Assembly: GCA_038321775.1 (NCBI GenBank)
Contig: JBBQFI010000008.1
Coordinates: forward strand, 128,002 to 192,001
Source of the DNA: JBBQFI01 sp038321775
GTDB taxonomy: Bacteria; Verrucomicrobiota; Verrucomicrobiia; Chthoniobacterales; UBA10450
Direction: 5' to 3'
Length of the DNA stretch: 64,000 bases
Numbering within the stretch: the stretch's first letter is position 1; each line of letters opens with the position of its first letter. Of this stretch, positions 50,837-59,691 are shown piece after piece. The notes beneath the pieces were generated by a model. It had not been told where the DNA came from. It was given only the letters and a program-made list of their open reading frames with translations, and made no database searches. Position numbers and translations under genes: made by a program.

Positions 50837-52999
50837 TTAGGCTGGAATATTTGCGGTCTTCTCGCGGTCCCAGTTGCGATGTCGTGCGATGGCTTTGATG
50901 AACTTTGTCGACATTTTCTTCGCGTCGCCATCTTCATCCACCAGCAATGCCTGGTCGCTCTTTGTGGATTTCATGTCGATCGCCGAAGCGCGCAAAAGTT
51001 CCACGCCTTTTCCAGTCGCAGCGATTGCTTTGCAATGTTTGTACGTCTCGTTCACGAACAAGATCGCGCGATCGTTTCCCTTCAACGTGGCCGCGCTCCT
51101 GGCGCCGCCCGGAACATAAGTCGCGTCGAACAACACTGACGCCGCATTCACCAAACTGAAATCGATTTTGATCTCCGCACCATTCGCGCTTTTCAACGTT
51201 CCGCCGCGCGGCGCCACGATCTTCACCATCGCGCCTTCGCTCGTTAGGGCTTTTTTCATCGCGTTCAGATCGTTGTCGTCCACGCCGTCGGCGGCAAGGA
51301 AGGCAATCTTCCGTGTGCGAATCGTGTTCTTGATCGTGTTCGCCATGCTCAAGGCCGGTGATTGGCCAAGCGTATTTCTCATCGGCTTCGACTCCGTTTC
51401 CCGCCCGGCGTCCGCGCCGACACCGTGATTAATGCGCCCTGCCACCGAACTTGGCACTTTCATTCCCAGACCTTTTGCGATGCCGCTCGCGAGCGACTTG
51501 TCGACTTTGTTCAACATACCCAGCATGCGTTCGACAATTACCGGCCGCGTTACATTCCCGAGCTCAAAGGTAAGCGCGTTGATGATGTGCTGCTGTTCTG
51601 GGGCCGACTGACTGGTGAAAAAGAGCGCAGCCTGGCTGAAATGATCGAAGAATTTCGCACTCTTCGCGCGCACTTTCGCGCCCTGCATCTTCTCCATGTG
51701 GCTAACGAATCCACCCATGTCTTCCTTCGACTGCATCGGACAACCACCGCCGATTGTGTTCGGGAAATAACTGGTCTCGCCGCGATTTACGATCTGCTGC
51801 ATGTGACCGTCGCGTTGATTGTTGTGCATGGGACACGTCGGCCGGTTGATCGGAATCTGCGCGAAGTTCGGACCGCCGAGTCGCGTGAGTTGCGTATCCG
51901 TGTATGAAAACAGCCGGCCCTGCAAAAGCGGATCGTCGCTGAAATCGATTCCGGGCACGAGATGTCCGGGATGAAACGCAACCTGCTCGGTTTCGGCGAA
52001 AAAGTTATCGGGATTGCGATTGAGCACCAATCTCCCGAGTTTCTGTACCGGCACTAATTCTTCTGGAATAATTTTGGTCGGATCGAGCAGATCGAATGGA
52101 AACTTGTGCTCGTCCTTTTCTTCTACGACCTGCACGCCGAATTCCCATTCGGGAAAATTGCCGGTCTCGATCGCTTCCCACAAATCGCGCCGATGAAAAT
52201 CGGGATCCTTGCCGGAAATTTTTTGCGCTTCGTCCCAGAGAACCGAATGCATGCCGAGGGTGGGCTTGAAATGAAATTTCACGAAACGCGATTTTCCCTT
52301 CGCGTCGATGAAACGAAAAGTGTGAATGCCGAAGCCTTCCATCATGCGCAGGCTGCGCGGAATCGCACGATCCGACATCACCCACATGAGCATGTGGAAC
52401 GTTTCCGGCATGAGCGAAATGAAATCGTAAAACGTGTCGTGCGCGGAAGCCGCCTGTGGAATTTCGTTATGCGGCTCCGGTTTTACCGCATGGATCAAGT
52501 CAGGAAACTTGATCGCGTCCTGAATGAAAAAGACCGGGATGTTGTTGCCGACCATGTCGAAGATTCCTTCTTCGGTGTAAAACTTGATCGCGAATCCGCG
52601 AACGTCGCGCGCCAGGTCCGACGAACCGCGCGAACCGGCGACAGTCGAGAAACGGAGGAAAACCGGCGTCTTACGTTTGGTGTCATTGAGAAAACCGGCC
52701 TTGGTCAGATGCGGCACTGGCTTGTACGCCTGAAAGTAGCCGTGCGCTGCGACACCACGCGCGTGCACCGCGCGCTCCGGAATTCGTTCGTGATCGAAAT
52801 GCGTGATTTTTTCACGCATCAAAAAATCTTCGAGGAGCGATGGTCCGCGCTCGCCTGCCTTCAACGTATTGTTGGTATCGTTGATCGCCACTCCCTGATT
52901 CGAAGTCAGCGTCGTGTCCGTCGACTCGGAAATGTCGACGGCTAGTTCTTTGATCTTCGCGCTCGTTCCGTTGCTGCTTTTCTGATTCTTTTTCGGCAT
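50837..52999 (-). CDS. katE: Large-subunit catalase with C-terminal DJ-1/PfpI domain (KatE/HPII type)
   Basis: 720 residues from the ATG at 52999, with an AAAGGAAAC ribosome-binding site. The distal histidine lies in RAVHARGVAAHG, the asparagine in VGNNIPVFFIQD, and the proximal tyrosine in QGRLFSYTDTQ. After about residue 575 a DJ-1/PfpI-like domain follows (KIAFLAADGVDDNDL), as in E. coli HPII and other clade 2 catalases. It decomposes hydrogen peroxide. It diverges from an OxyR-like gene with a matching operator. The TAA stop is in a GCCTAACGA word. Confidence 0.95.
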   Translation of the reverse strand: MPKKNQKSSNGTSAKIKELAVDISESTDTTLTSNQGVAINDTNNTLKAGERGPSLLEDFLMREKITHFDHERIPERAVHARGVAAHGYFQAYKPVPHLTKAGFLNDTKRKTPVFLRFSTVAGSRGSSDLARDVRGFAIKFYTEEGIFDMVGNNIPVFFIQDAIKFPDLIHAVKPEPHNEIPQAASAHDTFYDFISLMPETFHMLMWVMSDRAIPRSLRMMEGFGIHTFRFIDAKGKSRFVKFHFKPTLGMHSVLWDEAQKISGKDPDFHRRDLWEAIETGNFPEWEFGVQVVEEKDEHKFPFDLLDPTKIIPEELVPVQKLGRLVLNRNPDNFFAETEQVAFHPGHLVPGIDFSDDPLLQGRLFSYTDTQLTRLGGPNFAQIPINRPTCPMHNNQRDGHMQQIVNRGETSYFPNTIGGGCPMQSKEDMGGFVSHMEKMQGAKVRAKSAKFFDHFSQAALFFTSQSAPEQQHIINALTFELGNVTRPVIVERMLGMLNKVDKSLASGIAKGLGMKVPSSVAGRINHGVGADAGRETESKPMRNTLGQSPALSMANTIKNTIRTRKIAFLAADGVDDNDLNAMKKALTSEGAMVKIVAPRGGTLKSANGAEIKIDFSLVNAASVLFDATYVPGGARSAATLKGNDRAILFVNETYKHCKAIAATGKGVELLRASAIDMKSTKSDQALLVDEDGDAKKMSTKFIKAIARHRNWDREKTANIPA

Positions 53000-53069
53000 A
53001 AGTTTCCTTTTGATTGCGAGAAATTCCTCTCGGGGTTCGACAAGCATTGGCAACGTATCGATTCGTGCG

Positions 53070-53117
53070 ATAGGAAGGAAAGACGCTTTGCCTATAAGAA
53101 GAATAGGCGTTGCCTAT
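53070..53117. promoter_or_regulatory. Probable OxyR operator between katE and oxyR
   Basis: The sequence CTAT-N7-ATAG-N7-CTAT (53092-53117) fits three of the four tetranucleotide half-sites of the OxyR consensus ATAG-N7-CTAT-N7-ATAG-N7-CTAT with exact spacing. The fourth, at 53081-53084, is AGAC; an unaligned ATAG is at 53070. The last half-site touches the oxyR ATG, implying autoregulation, while katE would be regulated from the other side. Confidence 0.65.
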
Positions 53118-54018
53118 GGAACTCCACCAACTGCGTTACTTCCTCGCCATCGTGAAGACCGGCAATTTCAGCCGCGCCGCGGAAAATTGTCACGTCGCGC
53201 AGCCATCACTGAGTCAGCAAATTCTCAAGCTCGAGAGCGAACTCGGCGAACGGCTCTTCGAACGCAACCGACGCCAGACCGTTCTCACGTCCGCCGGCAT
53301 GATATTCCGCCAGCGCGCGGAAAACATTGTGCGCGAAATCCAGGAAGTGAAGCGCGAAGTGCGTGACGCCACAGGTGCCCCTCGCGGCGAAGTTCATCTC
53401 GCTGCTCTGCCGACGATCGCACCGTACTTGTTACCGAAGACTTTGCGCGGCTTCGGCAAACGCTGTCCGGAGATCGAGTTAGTCGTGCATGAGGAAACGA
53501 CCGATCGCGCTCTGCTTGCCTTGGCGAATCGCGAACTCGATCTTGCCCTTGTCAGTCTGCCCATCACGGATGGTCGTGTAGAAATTCAAACTCTGTTCCG
53601 CGAGCAATTGCTCCTCGCCCTGCCCCGCCAGCATCCGCTCAATCGGAAGCGCGTCATCAACACGGGCGATCTCGAGCCGGAAAATTTCATCTTTATGTCC
53701 GACACACACTGTCTGGGTGCGCAGATGCTGAAATTTTGCTACGCCCAGGGCTTCTCACCGAGAATCAGCTGCCGCAGTGCACAAATTGAAACGGTGCAGG
53801 CCCTCGTTGCCGCCGGTGTTGGAGTTTCCCTTGTTCCCGCAATGGCGCGCCAGCGCAACGGTTCGGCTCAAGTGCAATACCGCTCGTTAGGCAAAACCAG
53901 CCCGGTGCGTGACATCGCACTTGTCTGGAATAAAAAACGTCAACTGTCGCGCGCCGCTCGCGAGCTGCGCGATTATCTTGTGCGCGCCACGCGCAAACCG
54001 CGGCACTCCAGTCGTTAG
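53116..54018 (+). CDS. oxyR: LysR-type hydrogen peroxide sensor OxyR
   Basis: 300 residues from the ATG at 53116. The HTH spans about residues 1-60 (LRYFLAIVKTGNFSRAAENCHVAQPSLSQQILKLE). The two redox cysteines of OxyR are in THCLGAQMLKFC (Cys-x8-Cys), followed by PRISCRSAQIETVQALVAAGVGVSLVP. It should activate katE when oxidised. It is divergent from katE across 116 bp holding the likely operator. The TAG stop is inside a TCGTTAGGC word and another copy encodes Ser-Leu-Gly. Confidence 0.9.
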   Translation: MELHQLRYFLAIVKTGNFSRAAENCHVAQPSLSQQILKLESELGERLFERNRRQTVLTSAGMIFRQRAENIVREIQEVKREVRDATGAPRGEVHLAALPTIAPYLLPKTLRGFGKRCPEIELVVHEETTDRALLALANRELDLALVSLPITDGRVEIQTLFREQLLLALPRQHPLNRKRVINTGDLEPENFIFMSDTHCLGAQMLKFCYAQGFSPRISCRSAQIETVQALVAAGVGVSLVPAMARQRNGSAQVQYRSLGKTSPVRDIALVWNKKRQLSRAARELRDYLVRATRKPRHSSR

Positions 54019-54039
54019 GCCGAAGCGCGCGCGGATCGA

Positions 54040-54957
54040 TCAGAGAAACTTTATTAGCGCGTCCGTCGTTTCCTTCGGGCGTTCTTCTAGAATCCAGTGA
54101 CCGGTATCCTTTAACACGACAACTGTGACATCGGACGCAACCAGTTTCATTTGTTGCGCGAGTTCATTGCCTGACGATTTGCCGCCGCCGATAGACAACA
54201 CCGGCATCGTCAATTTCGTTTGCGAGAGAACGGCAAAGTCCTTAGCGAGTTGCGGCCACGAAACGAAATAAGCCCAGCCGGCACGCATGCGTCCCGGTCG
54301 CGAATATGCCTCGGTATAAGCTCTCCGATCCGCTTCCGGAATCGAGCGCGTTTTGTCGGCGGCAAAAACGTTCCAGAAATATTCGAAGTAGGTGCGCTCA
54401 CGTCCTTTCACCAAGGCTTCAGGATATTCACCGTTGAAACGAAAATGCCACGTGTGCGGATCGTTGTAGATTGGTTCCCATCCCGGCACGCCCGGAAGGA
54501 ACGCATCCATCAAGGCGAGTTTCTCCGTTTCAGAGGGAAACTGCGTCGCATAAGCATACGCCACCATCAAACCGATATCGTGGCCGACCACGCGCGCCTT
54601 CTCCACGCCTAACGAGCGGACAAGCCCATGAATGCGCATCGCGGAAGTCTTCATGTCGATACCGTTCTTGGGAATTCCCGAATCACCGATCCCCGGCAGA
54701 TCCGGCGCGATGACAGTAAATTTTTCCGCCAGCAACGGGATGATCGGCTTCCACATGCGCGAAGTTTCCGCGTAACCGTGCAACAAAATGACGGCAGGCC
54801 CGTGACCGGCGGTCATGTAATGCAGTTTCACGCCATCGATCTCTGCCGTTCGTGACACGATTGTCCCGGAGACTGGCTGGGCATAACCGGTAGCGGCAAA
54901 AACAAGAAACAAGGCTGGAAGAAGCCGTCGAAAAGAAATCGCGAGAAGGTTTTTCAT
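54040..54957 (-). CDS. Exported alpha/beta hydrolase (epoxide hydrolase/dehalogenase-like)
   Basis: 305 residues from the ATG at 54957, with a signal peptide (about 1-25). The oxyanion motif HGYAETSRMW is followed by the nucleophile in VVGHDIGL, where Asp replaces Ser, as in epoxide hydrolases and haloalkane or fluoroacetate dehalogenases. The catalytic His is in KDTGHWILEE. The preferred substrate is unknown. Convergent with oxyR by 21 bp; a CGTTAGGC word encodes Ser-Leu-Gly. Confidence 0.82.
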   Translation of the reverse strand: MKNLLAISFRRLLPALFLVFAATGYAQPVSGTIVSRTAEIDGVKLHYMTAGHGPAVILLHGYAETSRMWKPIIPLLAEKFTVIAPDLPGIGDSGIPKNGIDMKTSAMRIHGLVRSLGVEKARVVGHDIGLMVAYAYATQFPSETEKLALMDAFLPGVPGWEPIYNDPHTWHFRFNGEYPEALVKGRERTYFEYFWNVFAADKTRSIPEADRRAYTEAYSRPGRMRAGWAYFVSWPQLAKDFAVLSQTKLTMPVLSIGGGKSSGNELAQQMKLVASDVTVVVLKDTGHWILEERPKETTDALIKFL

Positions 54958-55131
54958 AAAAACATTGTGCATAAAACTAGGTCCGAAGTTTTCGGAACGC
55001 GGAGTGTTCATCTTCTTCTACGATGAAGATCGATCCTGTCCACTGATCCGAAATGTTACCGGCGTTAGGTATTCGGGTTTTTATGAAAACTCTTATTACA
55101 GTAAAGATCGAAAGGTTATACAATCGGCGAC

Positions 55132-56037
55132 ATGTCCGGCCTTTTGCACCGAACGAGAGAAATTCTCGGTCCGCTGGGATTCCACGCCCTGCGTGGAGTG
55201 GAGCACTTGCTTTCGCCAGGCGTGCTTTTTTCACTGTTAAAACCATTGGCCTTGACCCGCGCCGCCTTTGATCGAAAAAAATCTCTTCCCGGATATTTTC
55301 GCAAACCTCCCCTGCCGGAAACGATTCGAGAGGCTCGAACAAATTATCTTTTGAGCCGGACGCTCGAATTTTTTCCGGACCGATTATCGGAACCGAAATG
55401 GCAGCTGCGTTTTCAGACGAGCGGGCTTCACCAGATTGAACGAGCCAGAAAAAATGGCCACCGAGTCGTCCTGGTATGTTTTCATTTCGGCACTTTCAAA
55501 CTCATACCGTTTTGGCTTCGCAGCCTGGGAATTCCGGTGGTCGCGCTTCTTCGAGGAAAATCTCAACAGCGTTCGCGCGTGAAAAGAATGAAGGATCGTC
55601 TTTCTCCGTTTCCCCAATTACCCACGGTCTTATATAACGAAAATCAATTGCGCAAAGTAATCGAGGTCCTTTCCGCCGGCCACGTCCTCTTGCTGGCGGT
55701 CGATCGAAAAACAGGAAGACAGCTCACGATGCCGATCGAAAACGATTGGTCGTTCCGCATGTCCACTGGCGCACTGCGACTGGCCTCCCGCTGCGATGCG
55801 GAACTAATCCCGTGTTGCATGATGGACAGCGGAGGCTGGCGGTTCCGACTCGAGATAGGAGAGCCTGTCCCAAGAGATTATCTCGCCAGCGAATATGCCC
55901 TGCCGCGTGCTGCTGAGTATCTGCTTCAGCAAATGCTTCCTCGAGTACGCAACTACCCAGAACAATCGTCGGACTATCTCCTGGATTGCTTTCGGCCGAA
56001 CGCTTCGAGTGCTGTCTCAGAAATGTCACTGGCATGA
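55132..56037 (+). CDS. LpxL/HtrB-like acyltransferase
   Basis: 301 residues of the lipid A acyltransferase (LPLAT) family. The catalytic histidine motif is visible in VLVCFHFGTFKLIPFW (HFG in place of HHxNWD), with a VDRKTGRQLTMP segment. The family acylates lipid A or, in aryl-polyene type clusters, glycolipid or lipid scaffolds. It is fused by a 4-bp overlap to a ketoacyl synthase gene, so the acyl chain may be made or selected by that enzyme. A TATACA box at 55117 is close to the start codon. Confidence 0.72.
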   Translation: MSGLLHRTREILGPLGFHALRGVEHLLSPGVLFSLLKPLALTRAAFDRKKSLPGYFRKPPLPETIREARTNYLLSRTLEFFPDRLSEPKWQLRFQTSGLHQIERARKNGHRVVLVCFHFGTFKLIPFWLRSLGIPVVALLRGKSQQRSRVKRMKDRLSPFPQLPTVLYNENQLRKVIEVLSAGHVLLLAVDRKTGRQLTMPIENDWSFRMSTGALRLASRCDAELIPCCMMDSGGWRFRLEIGEPVPRDYLASEYALPRAAEYLLQQMLPRVRNYPEQSSDYLLDCFRPNASSAVSEMSLA

Positions 56038-57272
56038 GCAGCGTTATCAGGAAACTGTTGCGCGAAAACGCCATCGTCATCACCGGCATGGGATCATTCT
56101 CTTCTGCGGGCGATTCGGTCGAGGCGTTGTGGAGGGGAGCTGTCGCCGGACGAAGCCTGGCGGCATGGACGAATTTTGAAAATGGACACGGCAGCTCACG
56201 CTTTGCCATTTGCAGCGCACCGGAGGTTGACGTTTCAAGACCGGAATTGCGCTTTGTTCGAAAACTGGATCGCTCCGTGCAGATGTCGTGGCTGGCGGCG
56301 AATCAGGCGATCGAGCAGGCGCAACTGGCGGATGCTTACGCGCCCGAGCGAGTTGGCGTCATGATTGGCTCATCCCGCGGCCCGCTCGGCAAGCGCATCG
56401 AATCGCTCCGTCACGATACCGGCAAAATCGCGCCCTCGATGGCCTCCGATTCCACCTTTGGTTCGTTAACCGGCGCGCTGGCGCAGACCTTTAAACTCAG
56501 AGGACCCGGCGTATCCATCTCGGCTACGTGCGCATCGGCGGGCGCAGCCATTGGTCTTGGCGCAGAACAAATCCTGCTGGATCGCGCGGACGCGATGCTC
56601 GTCGGCGGCACAGAAGCGCCGCTGGAGGCGGCGCTCCTGGAACAATTGCAGGCCACCGGCGTCATTGGTTCCCATGAAAATGCGGAACAGGCATGCCGGC
56701 CGTTCGATGTGACGCGAAACGGAATTGTGGTCGGCGAAGGAAGCGCATTTTTTATTTTGGAATCGGCGAAGGCGGCGGCAGCTCGTAATGCCAAAGCCCT
56801 CGCCCAGCTCGCCGGCTGGTGCATGACGATCGACAATTGCGGACGCACCGGTGTCGATCGCGGAGGATCGGCGTTACTGCAAACAATGCGACAAGCTTTG
56901 CAACTCGCCGGATTTTGCCCTAACGACATCGATTATATCAACGCGCACGGCACCGGGACGAAGCTGAATGATTCGGCGGAAGCGCGAGCAGTCAGCACGT
57001 TGTTTGGAAAAAACGGGAAGGATGTTCCTTGTAGTTCAACCAAGCCGATTACCGGACATTGCCTTGGCGCTACTCCCGCACTGGAGGCCGTGCTCAGCGT
57101 GGAAGCGCTGCGGCACCAGGTCGTTCCGCCAACGGCGAATTGCGTGTCGCAGGATCCATCCTGCGCCATCAATGTTCAGCCGTTAACTGCGCGACCGGCC
57201 CAGCTCTCGGCGGTTATGTCCAACTCGCTCGGTTTTTGGGGCTATCATGCGTCGTTGATTTTTACGAAGTAA
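56034..57272 (+). CDS. Beta-ketoacyl-ACP synthase (KAS I/II-like)
   Basis: 412 residues from the ATG at 56034, overlapping the acyltransferase by 4 bp. The active-site Cys is in ISATCASAGAAIG (about 165), the two histidines in NAHGTGTKLND and KPITGHCLGA. It condenses malonyl-ACP with acyl-ACP. Its place beside an LPS-type acyltransferase, without other fab genes, suggests a dedicated secondary lipid or aryl-polyene-like pathway rather than housekeeping FabF. A CCTAACGA word is read as Pro-Asn-Asp. Confidence 0.85.
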   Translation: MSSVIRKLLRENAIVITGMGSFSSAGDSVEALWRGAVAGRSLAAWTNFENGHGSSRFAICSAPEVDVSRPELRFVRKLDRSVQMSWLAANQAIEQAQLADAYAPERVGVMIGSSRGPLGKRIESLRHDTGKIAPSMASDSTFGSLTGALAQTFKLRGPGVSISATCASAGAAIGLGAEQILLDRADAMLVGGTEAPLEAALLEQLQATGVIGSHENAEQACRPFDVTRNGIVVGEGSAFFILESAKAAAARNAKALAQLAGWCMTIDNCGRTGVDRGGSALLQTMRQALQLAGFCPNDIDYINAHGTGTKLNDSAEARAVSTLFGKNGKDVPCSSTKPITGHCLGATPALEAVLSVEALRHQVVPPTANCVSQDPSCAINVQPLTARPAQLSAVMSNSLGFWGYHASLIFTK

Positions 57273-57318
57273 CGATCGCCTTCGACTTGTTAGGCAAATG
57301 CGGCTGGCATCCGCTATC

Positions 57319-58641
57319 TCAGCGATGTCTCCGATACGATTTTCTGCGCGGGCGGAAATTGGCGGGTGCAAAGGTGCGACCGTTGCTGCGCTGGGTCGGA
57401 TCGCCGCTTCCGCGCGCGGAATTTCCCGGCAAGCGCGGCTCCACTTTCTCGGGTCGTGTGGATCGCGTCTCACCTCTTCTTCGTTCTTCCCGTGGCGGAC
57501 CCGCGGCATTGTAATCGAAGCCTTCGGCTTTCTTTCGCAAGATCCCGCGACCGATAAACCGCTCAAGCGAACGCAATGGTCCGTGATCTTCCGGCGTGAC
57601 GAAACTAATTGCATCGCCGACTGCATGCGCGCGACCGGTCCGTCCAATGCGGTGGACGTAATCCTCGGAATGCATCGGAAAATCGTAATTTACCACGTGT
57701 GAAATCCCATCGACGTCTATCCCGCGGGCAGCGATGTCCGTTGCGACAAGCACACGCACAGCACCCGACTTGAAATCTTTCAGCGCGCGCAGTCGCTGAT
57801 TTTGCGAGCGATTGGAATGAATGGTTCCCGTTTTAATACCGGTGCTCTCGAGACGCCGCGCGATGCGATCGGCGCCATGTTTGGTGCGCGTAAAAACAAG
57901 CACGGTATCGAATTGTGGGTCGCCCAGAAGATGAAGCAGCAGAGCCGGCTTCAAGTGCGGTCGCACTTCGTAAGCGAATTGCGTCACCGTCTCGGCCGGA
58001 TTCGCGCGCCGACCGATCTCCACGATTTTCGGAGAACGTTGGAATTGATGCGTTAATTGCTCGATTTCGCGCGAGAGCGATGCGGAAAACATGAGCGTCT
58101 GTCGGTTCTTCGGTAACGCATTTACGATCCGGCGAATTGGCGGCAGAAAACCCATGTCGAGCATTCGATCCGCTTCATCGAGCACGAGAAATTCAACGCC
58201 GGAAAGATTGGCCGCGCGTTGATCCATCAGATCAATCAACCGACCAGGCGTCGCGACCACGATGTCAACGCCCGAACGCAATGCCGCGATTTGCGGACGT
58301 TCACTCACGCCGCCGAACACCGTCGCCATGCGCAGCGGAACATGCTTCGCGTAAGCGCGCACGTTCTCTTCGATCTGGACCACGAGCTCACGGGTTGGCG
58401 CGACTACGAGCACGCGCGGACCGCGCCGTTGGCCGTTCTGCATCGCAGCGGTCAACTTCGTCAGAATCGGCAACACAAACGCCGCCGTCTTCCCGGTCCC
58501 CGTCTGTGCGATGCCGATGACATCGTCGCCCGCAAGAATAAGCGGGATCGCCGCGATCTGAATCGGCGTTGGCTCTGTGTAACCGGCGTCCCGCACGGCT
58601 TGCAAAATTGGAGGCGAAAGATGGAGCGCGCGAAAGGGCAT
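57319..58641 (-). CDS. rhlE: DEAD-box RNA helicase, RhlE-like
   Basis: 440 residues with the helicase core: Q-motif TEPTPIQ, Walker A AQTGTGKTAAF, VLDEADRMLDMGF, motif III FSASL (usually SAT), and HRIGRTGRA. The C-terminal about 60 residues are basic and rich in Arg and Pro. It would unwind RNA duplexes, possibly in ribosome assembly or mRNA decay. Convergent with the ketoacyl synthase. Confidence 0.92.
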   Translation of the reverse strand: MPFRALHLSPPILQAVRDAGYTEPTPIQIAAIPLILAGDDVIGIAQTGTGKTAAFVLPILTKLTAAMQNGQRRGPRVLVVAPTRELVVQIEENVRAYAKHVPLRMATVFGGVSERPQIAALRSGVDIVVATPGRLIDLMDQRAANLSGVEFLVLDEADRMLDMGFLPPIRRIVNALPKNRQTLMFSASLSREIEQLTHQFQRSPKIVEIGRRANPAETVTQFAYEVRPHLKPALLLHLLGDPQFDTVLVFTRTKHGADRIARRLESTGIKTGTIHSNRSQNQRLRALKDFKSGAVRVLVATDIAARGIDVDGISHVVNYDFPMHSEDYVHRIGRTGRAHAVGDAISFVTPEDHGPLRSLERFIGRGILRKKAEGFDYNAAGPPREERRRGETRSTRPEKVEPRLPGNSARGSGDPTQRSNGRTFAPANFRPRRKSYRRHR

Positions 58642-58773
58642 GATTGCCGGGACTATCGCCCGTTAGGCGCATTTCGCATCTCTTCTTCCTCAGCTTTCGA
58701 AGGAGATCGTTTCGGCAACGCGAGTTATTCGCCGGAACACGCTTCCTCTTCGGCATAACTAATCGCAGAGTAG

Positions 58774-59643
58774 ATGACGGTGAAACCGACTCGACTTTTC
58801 ACTCTCACGCTGCTGGCGATGATCGCATTCGCGAGCAATTCGCTCCTTTGCCGCTTCGCGCTACGACACACCGCGATCGACGCCGCCAGCTTCACTTCCG
58901 TTCGCATCTTCTCCGGCGCCATCGCGCTTTGGCTTATCGTAACGCTGCGCAACACGTCATGGAAAAACACAGGCAGCTGGCCTTCCGCGCTCGCACTCTA
59001 TATATATGCAGCGGCGTTTTCGTTCGCCTACGTCAGTCTTCCCGCAGGAACTGGCGCCTTACTTCTGTTTGGCGCGGTTCAGGCCACCATGATTTTCTGG
59101 GGTTTGCGCAAGGGCGAGTCGCTGCACGTGCGACAGCTCATTGGTCTCGCTGTCGCTCTGAGCGGACTCGTTGTGCTTGTTTTCCCGGGTCTTTCCGCTC
59201 CGCCTCTTCGTGGTTCAATCCTGATGTTGAGCGCGGGAATCGCGTGGGGAATTTATTCGGTGCGCGGCAAAGGCGAGAGCAATGCAATTGGCGCTACCGC
59301 TGGAAATTTTCTGCGCGCCGTTCCATTCGCTGCCGTCGTTAGTCTTATCATGATACCGCGAATACATTTCGACTCGTTAGGCGCTGTTTACGCTGTCATC
59401 TCCGGTGCGATCACGTCAGGTCTTGGCTATGTGATCTGGTACAGTGCGCTGCCCAGCCTGAAAGCGACCAGTGCCGCAACCGTTCAGCTTAGCGTGCCAG
59501 TGTTGGCGGCAGGTGGTGGTATTCTCTTGTTAGGCGAATCGGTCACGGTTCGTTTCATCCTTGCCTCGATCGCCATCCTGGGTGGAATCGCCCTGGTCGT
59601 GATCGAAAAGAATCGCTTTCGCTATTCGAAGAAGCCTGTCTGA
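58774..59643 (+). CDS. EamA/DMT superfamily transporter
   Basis: 289 residues with ten hydrophobic helices in two EamA repeats (about 1-140 and 150-285), e.g. AFASNSLLCRFALR and ATVQLSVPVLAAGGGILLLGE. Members export amino acids or other metabolites; the substrate cannot be inferred. The 132 bp upstream to the helicase start contain only a CGTTAGGC word and no recognised gene. Confidence 0.85.
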   Translation: MTVKPTRLFTLTLLAMIAFASNSLLCRFALRHTAIDAASFTSVRIFSGAIALWLIVTLRNTSWKNTGSWPSALALYIYAAAFSFAYVSLPAGTGALLLFGAVQATMIFWGLRKGESLHVRQLIGLAVALSGLVVLVFPGLSAPPLRGSILMLSAGIAWGIYSVRGKGESNAIGATAGNFLRAVPFAAVVSLIMIPRIHFDSLGAVYAVISGAITSGLGYVIWYSALPSLKATSAATVQLSVPVLAAGGGILLLGESVTVRFILASIAILGGIALVVIEKNRFRYSKKPV

Positions 59644-59691
59644 AAAACGATCCGCTGAGGAACCAACTTGCTCCGTTCTAATTGCATCTCG

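Noticed and set aside
50752..50937. Long N-terminal extension of the LprI-like protein
   Set aside because: It would run into the 3' end of katE and lacks similarity, whereas a signal peptide begins at 50751.
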